A DNA stretch of 64,000 bases from Oscillospiraceae bacterium (lineage in GTDB: Bacteria; Bacillota; Clostridia; Oscillospirales; Acutalibacteraceae): positions 17,402 through 81,401 of the forward strand of contig JAIRPV010000004.1 in assembly GCA_031256825.1 (NCBI GenBank), given 5' to 3'. Below, piece after piece: positions 49,058 through 57,538 of this stretch. Position numbers and translations under genes: made by a program. The notes under the pieces are model-generated. The model saw nothing but the letters and a program-made list of their open reading frames with translations, searched no databases and was not told where the DNA came from. Positions within the stretch are counted from its first letter, which is position 1. Each line of letters opens with the position of its first letter.

Positions 49058-50100
49058 ATAAGTCCGCCGCCCAGCACATATTCCCCGTCATAGAGCACAA
49101 CGGCCTGCCCGGGCGTAATGGCTCGCTGGGGTTCGTCGAACAAAATGCGCAAGCTGCACTCCCCCGTCTGCTCCGCCGTAGCCCACTGCTCCGGCTGCCG
49201 GTAGCGGATTTTTACTTTGCACCGGGTGGGCCGCGCCAACTGATCCACGGCAATCAGGTTGATATCGTGCGCCGTCAGCTCCCGGGCATACAGCAGATCT
49301 TCGTCCCCCACAACAACCGTGTTGCTCTCCGGCCGCACCGCGCAAACATAGCCCGGCCGGGGCAAGGCCAGCCCCAGCCCCTTCCGCTGCCCCAGCGTGT
49401 AGCGCGCCGCGCCCCTGTGCCGCCCCAGCACATGCCCATCCGGATCGACGAACGCGCCGGTTTTCAGCGGCTGGCCCAAATAGCGCTCAATAAACGCGCC
49501 GTAGTCGCCGTCCGGCACAAAGCAAATGTCCTGGCTGTCGCGTTTGTGCGCGTTGAGCAGCCCCCGCGTTTCCGCCAGCGCGCGCGTTTGCGCCTTTGTC
49601 ATATCCCCCAGCGGAAAATGCGTGTGCGCCAGCTGCCCCTGCGTCAGCGCGTAGAGCACATAGCTCTGGTCTTTGTTCGCGTCCGCCCCGCGCCGCAGCT
49701 GCCACCGGCCGTCGAATTCCCGCCGGACATAGTGCCCCGTGGCAATCCCGTCGTATTCCAGCGTTCGCGCCCGCTCCAGCAGCGCGCTGAATTTGATGTA
49801 TTTGTTGCAGTCAATGCAGGGGTTCGGCGTTTCGCCTTTCAGGTACCCCTCAACAAACCGGCGGATCACCGCATCCTCAAATTGGCGCGTGAAAGAAAAC
49901 ACATAAAACGGCAGCCCCAGCTTTTGCGCGGCGGCGCGCGCGTCCTCCGCGTCCGCCAGCGAACAGCACGTGCGCGATCCCGGCGCAAGGGCGTCCGCGC
50001 CCGCGAACAATTTTAAATGCACGCCCGCGCAGGCGTGCCCCTGTTCCGCCAGCAGCGCCGCCGCCGCCGCGCTGTCCACCCCGCCGGACATTGCAACCAT
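48997..50100 (-). CDS. mnmA: tRNA-specific 2-thiouridylase
   Basis: MnmA adds sulfur to wobble uridine-34 of tRNA Lys, Glu and Gln. I use the ATG at 50100 (MVAMSGGVDS), 367 residues; the track frame extends upstream without homology. The PP-loop MSGGVDSA, the nucleophile region TPNPCIDCNKYIKF and the persulfide Cys in DSQDICFV are present. The last 20 residues (RRQGSGGRRQEQGPIGIRD) come from the repeat arm. The sulfur donor NifS is divergently encoded just upstream. Confidence 0.95.
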   Translation of the reverse strand: MVAMSGGVDSAAAAALLAEQGHACAGVHLKLFAGADALAPGSRTCCSLADAEDARAAAQKLGLPFYVFSFTRQFEDAVIRRFVEGYLKGETPNPCIDCNKYIKFSALLERARTLEYDGIATGHYVRREFDGRWQLRRGADANKDQSYVLYALTQGQLAHTHFPLGDMTKAQTRALAETRGLLNAHKRDSQDICFVPDGDYGAFIERYLGQPLKTGAFVDPDGHVLGRHRGAARYTLGQRKGLGLALPRPGYVCAVRPESNTVVVGDEDLLYARELTAHDINLIAVDQLARPTRCKVKIRYRQPEQWATAEQTGECSLRILFDEPQRAITPGQAVVLYDGEYVLGGGLIRRQGSGGRRQEQGPIGIRD

Positions 50101-50348
50101 AATTCGTTCCAGCCTGTTTCTCCCCTTTCCCGCCTTTGCGTCGGAAGGCGTTCGGCCCCCCAATGGCTCTGAAGTATATTATACTCCCGGGGCAAAAAGA
50201 AGTCAAGCCCCGCAATTTGCACAGTCTTTTCCACCATACAGATATGACATATAGGAAAAATAGAAAAAGCGCAAAAAGGACTAGCATTTTTCAGCAAAGT
50301 ATGTTATACTATCATAAGAGGCAAATAACGATGAAGGAGGTTCCCGCC

Positions 50349-51539
50349 ATGCAAGTTTATTTCGACAATGCAGCCACCACAAAACTGAGCGCCCGCGCGC
50401 GCGAAAGCATGTTGCGCGTCAGCGATGATATTTTTGGCAATCCCTCCAGCCTGCACGCCTTTGGGCAAGCCGCTTCGTCCGAGCTTCAGCGCGCGCGCGA
50501 AACTGTTGCCCGCTGCCTGAACGCCGCCCCGCGCGAAATTTATTTTACCTCCGGCGGCACGGAAGCGGATAATCAGGCAATTTTTACCTGCGCCGAAATC
50601 GGCGCGGCGAAGGGAAAAAAGCACATCGTATCCACCGCCATTGAACACCACGCCGTTTTGCACTGCCTGGAGCAGCTGGAAAAAGAGCGCGGGTTCCGGA
50701 TCACCCTGCTGCCGGTAGACGAATCGGGCGTTATCAAGCTGCAAGATTTGGAAGCCGCCGTTTGCGACGAAACGTGCCTGGTAACGGTGATGTTCGCCAA
50801 CAACGAAATCGGCACGATACAGCCCGTCGAAGCCGTCGGCCGCTTCTGTCGCGGCAAAAAGATACCCTTCCATTGCGACGCCGTGCAGGCCGTGGGCCAT
50901 GTTCCGGTGGATGTGAAGGCGCTCAGCATCGACTACCTCAGCCTCTCCGGCCACAAATTCCACGGCCCAAAAGGGGTTGGCGCGCTCTATGCCCGGCAGG
51001 GCATGCCGCTGCGCTCGCTGCTGCTGGGCGGCGCGCAGGAACGAAACCGCCGCGCGGGCACCGAAAATCTGCCCGCGATTGCGGGCATGGCGGCCGCGCT
51101 GGAAGAAGCCGTGTCGGAGCTGGGCGAAGTTGGCCCCCGCCTGACGGGCTATCGCGAGAAATTGATCAACGGCCTGCTGAACGTGCAGCGCTCTCATCTC
51201 AATGGCGACCGCGCGCGCCGCTTGCCCGGCAACGTCAATTTTTGCTTCGAAGGCCTTGAGGGCGAGTCGCTCCTGCTGCTGCTGGATCATCGCGGCGTAG
51301 CGGCTTCTTCCGGATCCGCCTGCACCTCCGGCTCCCTTGACCCCAGCCATGTCCTGCTGGCCCTCGGGCGCCCCCACGAAATTGCCCACGGCTCTTTGCG
51401 GCTGACCCTCTCGCGCTACACCACCCAAGAAGAAGTGGACTACACCCTTGCGGTGATCCCCGCCGTTGTGGACTACCTGCGCGATATTTCGCCCGTTTGG
51501 GAACGGATCATGCGGGAAGAACAAGAAAAAGCGCAATGA
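50349..51539 (+). CDS. nifS: Cysteine desulfurase (NifS/IscS type)
   Basis: This PLP enzyme removes sulfur from cysteine for Fe-S clusters and tRNA thiolation. I use the ATG at 50349 (MQVYFDNAATTK) after AAGGAGG; 396 residues is the family length. The PLP lysine is in LSGHKFHGPKG and the active Cys is in SSGSACTSGS. An extended -10 TGTTATACT lies at 50302-50310. The scaffold gene iscU follows at 60 bases, and mnmA is divergent, so the three form a sulfur-transfer locus. Confidence 0.96.
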   Translation: MQVYFDNAATTKLSARARESMLRVSDDIFGNPSSLHAFGQAASSELQRARETVARCLNAAPREIYFTSGGTEADNQAIFTCAEIGAAKGKKHIVSTAIEHHAVLHCLEQLEKERGFRITLLPVDESGVIKLQDLEAAVCDETCLVTVMFANNEIGTIQPVEAVGRFCRGKKIPFHCDAVQAVGHVPVDVKALSIDYLSLSGHKFHGPKGVGALYARQGMPLRSLLLGGAQERNRRAGTENLPAIAGMAAALEEAVSELGEVGPRLTGYREKLINGLLNVQRSHLNGDRARRLPGNVNFCFEGLEGESLLLLLDHRGVAASSGSACTSGSLDPSHVLLALGRPHEIAHGSLRLTLSRYTTQEEVDYTLAVIPAVVDYLRDISPVWERIMREEQEKAQ

Positions 51540-51598
51540 GCAAACGGGACATCCCCTGCAATCAGAAAAACGGAACATCAGAAAGGAGTTGACCCCTC

Positions 51599-52042
51599 AT
51601 GGCAATGGGTTACAGCGAAAAAGTAATGGATCACTTCATCAATCCCCGCAACGTCGGCGAATTGGAACATCCCGACGGCGTAGGCGAGGTGGGCAACGCC
51701 AAATGCGGCGATATCATGAAAGTTTATCTGCGCGTAGAAAACGGCGTCCTCACAGATGTGAAATTCAAAACCTTTGGCTGCGCTTCGGCTATCGCCACCA
51801 GCTCTATGGCAACGGAGCTGATCAAGGGCCATCCCATTGGCGAAGCCCTTGCGCTGACCAACAAAGCGGTGGTCGAGGCGCTCGACGGCCTGCCCCCCGT
51901 GAAACTGCACTGCTCTGTTCTGGCGGAAGAAGCGGTGAAGGCCGCTATCAAAGATTATTACGACCGCCATCAGGTGCCCTACGACCCCGCGCTGTTCGCC
52001 GATCTGGACGAAGATCCCCACGGCGATCTGGTGGAAGAGTAA
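51599..52042 (+). CDS. nifU: Fe-S cluster scaffold protein (IscU/NifU N-terminal type)
   Basis: This protein assembles [2Fe-2S] or [4Fe-4S] clusters using sulfur from NifS. The 147-residue protein keeps the three ligand cysteines C36 (NAKCGD), C61 (FGCASA) and C105 (LHCSVLAEEA). The C-terminal tail is acidic. AAAGGAG precedes the ATG at 51599. It lacks the C-terminal Nfu domain of full NifU. Confidence 0.94.
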   Translation: MAMGYSEKVMDHFINPRNVGELEHPDGVGEVGNAKCGDIMKVYLRVENGVLTDVKFKTFGCASAIATSSMATELIKGHPIGEALALTNKAVVEALDGLPPVKLHCSVLAEEAVKAAIKDYYDRHQVPYDPALFADLDEDPHGDLVEE

Positions 52043-52123
52043 GCCTTGCGCCCAACAAAAACCAACAGAATAGGAAACGTTGGAATTGCGCGAAACCCGT
52101 CGAAGCACAAAAAAATTTTTTTC

Positions 52124-52152
52124 TTTACAAATTGCTTCGTCCGTGATATAAT
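52124..52152 (+). promoter_or_regulatory. Promoter of rpsO
   Basis: TTTACA and TATAAT are separated by 17 bases. The 85-base leader that follows contains short G/C-rich complementary pieces (CCGGC, GCCG) and could hold an S15 autoregulation site, which I cannot confirm. Confidence 0.75.
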
Positions 52153-52237
52153 ATAACCACTGCCGTTCCCCGGCTGTTGGACTCACCGACCGCGGCTGAG
52201 AAACCGGCGCATTTTATTGACGAGGTGAAATCAAACC

Positions 52238-52501
52238 ATGACACAAACCGAAAAGACCGCCATCATCGCCGAATACGCCACCCACGAGGGCGACACCGGC
52301 TCCCCCGAGGTGCAGGTAGCGCTTTTGACCAAGCGCATCAACGACCTGACCGGGCACCTGAAAGTGCACAAAAAAGATCACCACAGCCGCCGCGGGCTGA
52401 TGATGATGATCGGTCATCGCCGCAATTTGCTCACATACCTGCAAAACAACGACATCGAGCGCTACCGCGCTTTGATCGTCCGTTTGGGAATCCGCAAATA
52501 A
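52238..52501 (+). CDS. rpsO: 30S ribosomal protein S15
   Basis: S15 binds 16S rRNA helices 20-22 early in small-subunit assembly. The 87-residue protein has the usual [23 protein letters not shown] start and the [18 protein letters not shown] blocks. GACGAGGTGA precedes the ATG. It is followed by pnp, the classic gene order. Confidence 0.97.
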   Translation: MTQTEKTAIIAEYATHEGDTGSPEVQVALLTKRINDLTGHLKVHKKDHHSRRGLMMMIGHRRNLLTYLQNNDIERYRALIVRLGIRK

Positions 52502-52510
52502 AACGGCGCC

Positions 52511-52541
52511 GGGGGCAGGGGCTGGAAACATCCCCTGCCTC
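52511..52541 (+). terminator. Hairpin after rpsO
   Basis: GGGGCAGGGG and CCCCTGCC form a stem without a clear T-tract (CCTCCTTCC follows). It may slow or partly stop transcription into pnp. Confidence 0.4.
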
Positions 52542-52573
52542 CTTCCTCATTGCAACCATAGAGGGAGGATTGT

Positions 52574-52667
52574 TTTAGCGGTAAATTGAGGAATTGATTT
52601 TTCTCGCCCCCGGCCTTTTGGGGCAGCAAGCGGAGCGGCCGCCTTGATTCCTGAATTTATTGCTAAA
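52574..52667 (+). promoter_or_regulatory. Long leader hairpin directly upstream of pnp
   Basis: TTTAGCGGTAAATTGAGGAA and its partner ATTCCTGAATTTATTGCTAAA can form about 24 base pairs with a single G-G mismatch, counting G-U pairs. The stem encloses a G/C-rich loop region and ends about 40 bases before the start codon. In E. coli a long pnp leader stem is the RNase III/PNPase autoregulation site; a similar role here is inference. Confidence 0.65.
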
Positions 52668-52708
52668 CCATTCTCCTGTCAGTGGAAATATAGGCAAAGG
52701 AGATTTCT

Positions 52709-54916
52709 ATGTTTTTTAAGGAGTTCAAAACCTACGAAACCACCATCGGCGGCAGGCCGTTCCTGGTGGAAGTAGGCAAAATGGCGCAGCTGGCGGGCGG
52801 GGCCTGCATGGTGCGCTATGGCGAAACAAACGTGCTTTGCACCGCAACCATGAGCGCGAAACCGCGCGACGGAATTGATTTTTTCCCGCTTTCTGTCGAT
52901 TTTGAGGAAAAGCTGTATTCTGTCGGCAAAATTCCCGGTTCCTTCCAGCGGCGCGAGGGCCGCGCCAGCGAAAAAGCCGTGTTGGCCAGCCGCGTCATCG
53001 ATCGCCCCATCCGCCCGCTGTTCCCAAAGGATATGCGCAACGACGTGGGCGTGGTGGCAACGGTCATGAGCGTCGATCAGGATTGCCCGCCGGATATGGT
53101 TGCCATGCTGGGGGTGTCCATTGCGCTGAGCATCTCCGAAATCCCGTGGCGCGGGCCAATCGCGGGCGTGAACGTGGGCCTTGTGGATGGCGAATATGTC
53201 GTCAACCCCACCGCGGAGCAGCGCGAAAAAAGCCGCACAAGCCTGGTGGTTGCGAGCACCGCCGAGCTGGTCGCCATGATTGAAGCGGGCGCCTCCGAAG
53301 TGTCCAACGACGAAATGTATGACGCAATTATGTTCGGCCACGAAGAAAACAAGCGTTTGGTGGAATTCATCAACCAAATCGCGGCCGAATGCGGCAAAAC
53401 AAAAATTGATTTCCCCTCCAACGATCCGCCCGCCGACATGTACGAAGAAATCAAGGCCTTCGCGATCGAAGACATCCGCGCGGCGCTCGATACGGACGAC
53501 AAGCGAGTGCGCGACGAGCGCCTGAAGCCGGTGTACGAAAAAGTGCACGCGGCGTTCGACGAAAAATATGCGGACGAGCTGCCAAAAATTGAGGATTGTC
53601 TCTATAAAACGCAAAAATATGTGGTGCGCCGCTGGCTGCTCGACGACGGCAAGCGCGTGGATGGCCGCGGCATCGACGACATCCGCCCGCTCAACGCCGA
53701 AGTGGACTTGCTCGACCGCGTGCACGGCTCCGGCATGTTCACCCGCGGCCAGACACAAGTGCTCACAGCCACAACGCTTGGCCCGATGAGCATGGATCAA
53801 AAGCTTGACGGTATCGACGAAGAAGAAAGCAAGCGGTATATCCATCACTACAATTTCCCCAGCTTTTCCGTGGGCGAAACGCGGCCTTCGCGCGGCCCGG
53901 GCCGCCGCGAAATTGGCCACGGCGCGCTGGCCGAGCGGGCGCTGCTGCCGGTCATTCCCCCGGTGGAAGAGTTCCCCTATGCCATCCGCCTGGTCAGCGA
54001 AGTGCTCAGTTCCAACGGGAGCACGAGCCAGGGGGCCATCTGCGGCAGCACGCTGAGCCTTATGGCGGCGGGCGTGCCCATTAAGGCGCCTGTGGCGGGC
54101 ATTTCCTGCGGGCTTGTTACCGAAGGCGATCGCTTTATGACCATGGTCGACATCCAGGGGCTGGAAGATTTCTTCGGCGACATGGACTTCAAAGTGGCCG
54201 GCACCCACAAAGGCATTACCGCCATCCAGATGGATCTGAAGATCGACGGCCTGACGCCGGCGATCATCCGTGAGGCCCTCGAGAAAACCTACAAAGCGCG
54301 GCTGTATATCCTCGACGACGTCATGCTGCCGGTGATCGCCGAGCCGCGCAAAGAGCTTTCCAAGTGGGCGCCAAAGATGCTGACCACCACAATCCCTGTG
54401 GATAAAATCAGCGAGGTCATTGGCAAGCAGGGCAAGGTGATCCAAAAGATTTGCGCCGAGTGCAACTGCAAAATTGACGTGGAAGAAGACGGAAAAATCT
54501 TTATCTGCTCCACGGATATCGACGACGCGAAGCGCGCCCTGTTTATGGTAGAAACCATTGCCAACGATCCGGAAATCGGCGCGATCTATAAGGGCGTGGT
54601 AACGCGCCTGATGGAGTTCGGCGCGTTTGTTGAGATTGCTCCCGGCAAAGAGGGCCTGGTGCACATCAGCCGCCTGGATATCCGGCGCACCGAGCGCGTG
54701 GAAGACGTCGTGGCCATCGGCGACGAAGTCATCGTTAAGGTCATCGAAATCGACGATCAGGGCCGCCTAAACCTGAGCCGCCGCGATGCGCTGATTGAAG
54801 TGGAAGGCGCCGTGCCTGAAAATACAATTTCCGATCGTCCCCGTCCCCCGCGCCGCGACGGCCCGGGCGGCAGACCCGGCGGCGATCGCAGACCCGGGCC
54901 GAGCGGCAGAAGATAA
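52709..54916 (+). CDS. pnp: Polyribonucleotide nucleotidyltransferase (PNPase)
   Basis: PNPase is a phosphorolytic 3'-5' exoribonuclease and degradosome component. The 735-residue protein has two RNase PH domains (about 10-230 and 320-550), joined by the alpha-helical linker, then KH (IPVDKISEVIGKQGKVIQKI) and S1 (GAIYKGVVTRLMEFGAFVEI) domains. The C-terminus is Arg/Gly/Pro-rich (RPPRRDGPGGRPGGDRRPGP), an RNA-binding tail. AAGGAG precedes the ATG. Confidence 0.97.
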   Translation: MFFKEFKTYETTIGGRPFLVEVGKMAQLAGGACMVRYGETNVLCTATMSAKPRDGIDFFPLSVDFEEKLYSVGKIPGSFQRREGRASEKAVLASRVIDRPIRPLFPKDMRNDVGVVATVMSVDQDCPPDMVAMLGVSIALSISEIPWRGPIAGVNVGLVDGEYVVNPTAEQREKSRTSLVVASTAELVAMIEAGASEVSNDEMYDAIMFGHEENKRLVEFINQIAAECGKTKIDFPSNDPPADMYEEIKAFAIEDIRAALDTDDKRVRDERLKPVYEKVHAAFDEKYADELPKIEDCLYKTQKYVVRRWLLDDGKRVDGRGIDDIRPLNAEVDLLDRVHGSGMFTRGQTQVLTATTLGPMSMDQKLDGIDEEESKRYIHHYNFPSFSVGETRPSRGPGRREIGHGALAERALLPVIPPVEEFPYAIRLVSEVLSSNGSTSQGAICGSTLSLMAAGVPIKAPVAGISCGLVTEGDRFMTMVDIQGLEDFFGDMDFKVAGTHKGITAIQMDLKIDGLTPAIIREALEKTYKARLYILDDVMLPVIAEPRKELSKWAPKMLTTTIPVDKISEVIGKQGKVIQKICAECNCKIDVEEDGKIFICSTDIDDAKRALFMVETIANDPEIGAIYKGVVTRLMEFGAFVEIAPGKEGLVHISRLDIRRTERVEDVVAIGDEVIVKVIEIDDQGRLNLSRRDALIEVEGAVPENTISDRPRPPRRDGPGGRPGGDRRPGPSGRR

Positions 54917-55349
54917 AAATGCCGCGGCGCATTTGGGCTGCCTGCAACAGCAAGGGGCTTAGCCGGGAATGTTACGCTGAAAGCTGAATTGAACACGCCG
55001 GGGAACCGGCAAAGGCCAGAGCAATGAACTGAATAACGAAGCAATTCATTGCTTTGACAAGCAAAAGTCCGCACGGTTCCCATTGACCGTTGCGGACTTT
55101 TATTATGTTCGCTTTCGCGCGATACAACTGTATCTTTTTGCCATGTCAGTTCGTGGAACTATCAGCGCCGCAAAACGCTGCCGATCCCCCTTGCGCATTC
55201 CTTCGGCGAAGGCCGAAGCGCGAATATATTACATTGGTAATTTTCCCGGTTCGTCCCCATGTTTTGCCCAAAGACCACTTATTTCTTCCCAGAAGGCGGG
55301 AAGTGCGCTTTTTCACTGCGAATTCCAGCACTTTTCTAGCGAAAAGCGA
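54917..55349. other. Intergenic region after pnp
   Basis: About 430 bases. It holds a short dyad AAGCAAT/ATTGCTT near 55040 and a strong terminator at 55064-55103. After that no gene, repeat or structured element was recognised. The short ORFs listed there lack ribosome binding sites and coding character. Confidence 0.5.
55064..55103 (+). terminator. Terminator of the rpsO-pnp operon
   Basis: AAAAGTCCGCACGGT pairs with ACCGTTGCGGACTTTT with a single bulged T, and is followed by ATTAT. A/T ends make it potentially bidirectional. Confidence 0.85.
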
Positions 55350-55378
55350 TTGACTATTCAGGTGTCATGGTGTAATAT
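55350..55378 (+). promoter_or_regulatory. Promoter of the surface repeat protein gene
   Basis: TTGACT and TAATAT are spaced by 17 bases, 80 bases before the start codon. Confidence 0.6.
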
Positions 55379-55457
55379 GGTGAAGCAATAAGTGAAGTGC
55401 GGAAAAACCTGAGGATGAAAAATAAACGGGAAAATCCGGCGAAAGGATGGAAAACTG

Positions 55458-57272
55458 ATGACCAAGATCAAAGAAAAGAGCAAGTGGCTGCTGGCGCTGC
55501 TGCTTTGCGTGAGCTGCCTGGCCGTGTGCATGTCTGTGCTGCTGACAGGCACGCTGGCGGCTGTGCAAACAGGCGCAACCTTCACCCCCGTATCCGGCTA
55601 CCCAAATTTGTATGAGGTGCTCGACAGCGCAGGGCAGCCCCTGAACCCCAAACAGTATATCTATTCCACAACGCAGCCAACTTCGCCCGCCCCGGCAGGT
55701 TATAGCCCGCTCGCGGCCTATGCCAAAGACAGCAAGTACTATGTTGCCAGCGGCAACACAACCTATCCCTATGTGTATCTGGTTCTTCTGAGCAGCGGAA
55801 CGCTGGATCAGGGCAACGGCATTTGGGCCGGGCCAAATAAAACCTTTGGCGACAGCGACGACCAGGCGGTGGTGTGGCAAAACAGCGCTTATTATTATAA
55901 AGACGCCTACGGGAACTATACGCAAACCGTGCCAACCGGCGACGCCGGCACAACTTACGCCGCCGTCGCAGGGTATCCAAACCTGTATCAGGTGTTGAAC
56001 AACGGCGTGGCCAGCGGGTACGTGTTCACAATCGGCACGCCGAGCGCCAGCAGCCCGAAGGCCTACTTCAAAGATGCGAAGTATTACACCGCCAGCGCCA
56101 ACGCGGTCTATCCGGATGTGTATCTGGTGATCCTTTCCACCGGCACGGTTGACACAAACAACGGGATCTGGGCCGGGCCAAACAAAACCTTTGGCGACAG
56201 CGACGATCAGGCGGTGATTTGGCAAAACAGCGCCTATTACTATAAAGACGCCTATGGAAACTATACGCAGGCCGTGCCAACCAGCACCGCCGGCACAACC
56301 TATGCCGCCGTCACAGGGTATCCAAACCTGTATCAGGTGCTGACCAACGGCGTGGCCAGCGGATATGTATACAGCACCGGCACGCCGGGCGCCAGCAGCC
56401 CCAAGGCCTATCTAAAAGACAGCAAATACTATGTCGCGGGCAACGCGAACTATCCCGACGTATATCTGCTGTTGCTCAGCAGCGGCGCGCTGGACAGCGA
56501 AAACGGCATTTGGGCGGGCGTCGACAAAACGTTCAACACAGCCGACGACAAAGTGATCAAGCTCATCAGCGGCGTTTACTACTATGCCGACGCCGCCGGG
56601 AACTACACGCAGGCCATACCAATGGCGCCCCAGCGCTTCCAGCTCGTTTCCGGTTACGCAAAAAACCTCTACGAAGCGCTCGACTCCAACGGCGCCAGCT
56701 ATGCCATCAAGCGCTATATCTATACCATCGCCAATATCCCCAGCCCCGTTCCCGCTGATTACAACCCCGCGCCGGCTTATCTGCGCGACGGAAAATTTTA
56801 TACCGAGCGCGTGGACTATAAAACCGTGTATCTGCTGATCAAAGCCGACGGCACCCTCGACGACAGCGACGCCTGGTGGTCAGGCCCCGACAAAGCGTTT
56901 GGCTCCGGCGACGATAAAAAAGCCGTAAAACGCGCCGACGGCAATTTCTACTACGAAATTTCAGCGGGCGAATATGAAATTGTCTGGCTGGATAACGTCA
57001 AGGGCAACACCCTGGCCCCCACCAGCACAACCACAACCACCAGCTCAACTTCCTCAACTTCCGCAACGTCTTCCACTTCGGGTTCCGATACAACCACTTC
57101 CACCACCAATTCGTTCCTCCAGACCGATGGCCCGAAGGAACCGAGTTATCCCAACACCGGCAAGGGGATCAACAAAGCGCTTGTGATCTGTATGGCGCTG
57201 CTGCTGGGCGCGGGCTGCTACTGCGGCTACCGGTTCTTCCGCCGCGAAAAGCGCCGCCGCTATAGTCACTGA
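55458..57272 (+). CDS. Cell-wall-anchored repeat protein with YPNTG sorting signal
   Basis: The 604-residue exported protein starts with a signal peptide (WLLALLLCVSCLAVCMS). The body is four or five tandem units of about 115 residues. The second and third are nearly identical (GYPNLYQVL, WAGPNKTFGDSDDQAV, NSAYYYKDAYGNYTQ); the fourth and last are more diverged. A Thr/Ser-rich spacer (about 525-560) leads to SYPNTG, a membrane helix and the basic tail FRREKRRR, a sortase-type signal with Tyr in place of Leu. The unit has no recognised family. It may bind a partner or act as a scaffold on the surface. Confidence 0.85.
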   Translation: MTKIKEKSKWLLALLLCVSCLAVCMSVLLTGTLAAVQTGATFTPVSGYPNLYEVLDSAGQPLNPKQYIYSTTQPTSPAPAGYSPLAAYAKDSKYYVASGNTTYPYVYLVLLSSGTLDQGNGIWAGPNKTFGDSDDQAVVWQNSAYYYKDAYGNYTQTVPTGDAGTTYAAVAGYPNLYQVLNNGVASGYVFTIGTPSASSPKAYFKDAKYYTASANAVYPDVYLVILSTGTVDTNNGIWAGPNKTFGDSDDQAVIWQNSAYYYKDAYGNYTQAVPTSTAGTTYAAVTGYPNLYQVLTNGVASGYVYSTGTPGASSPKAYLKDSKYYVAGNANYPDVYLLLLSSGALDSENGIWAGVDKTFNTADDKVIKLISGVYYYADAAGNYTQAIPMAPQRFQLVSGYAKNLYEALDSNGASYAIKRYIYTIANIPSPVPADYNPAPAYLRDGKFYTERVDYKTVYLLIKADGTLDDSDAWWSGPDKAFGSGDDKKAVKRADGNFYYEISAGEYEIVWLDNVKGNTLAPTSTTTTTSSTSSTSATSSTSGSDTTTSTTNSFLQTDGPKEPSYPNTGKGINKALVICMALLLGAGCYCGYRFFRREKRRRYSH

Positions 57273-57538
57273 ATCTGCATTCTACCTATGTCCGTTATGG
57301 ACTCTCCCCTTCCCCCGCCTCCAATCCCCTGGAGACGGGGGCCCTTCATTCCCTCCGCAGCCCCCTTCGCATCGCAATCCCCAGGCCCGCCCGCACAATC
57401 CACCTTTCCGGGTCTGTTTTTCCAATTTGCGTCATTGGAATATAACGGAATCGGCGGATTGTCAACCAAAAACCGGCTCCGGCGCGGTAATTCCAGACGG
57501 TTTCCGGGCATAACTATACCGCAAGGAGAATCAATAAA
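57273..57538. other. Intergenic region
   Basis: A C/T-rich stretch without a recognised gene. A short dyad TCCAAT/ATTGGA lies near 57420. No convincing terminator or promoter. Confidence 0.4.

Noticed and set aside
52679-54664. 661-residue minus-strand ORF opposite pnp
   Set aside because: Mirror of PNPase; no start signal, His-rich composition typical of antisense frames.
55083-55391. Short ORFs in the pnp-surface protein gap
   Set aside because: They begin inside the terminator or lack ribosome binding sites; amino-acid composition is not gene-like.
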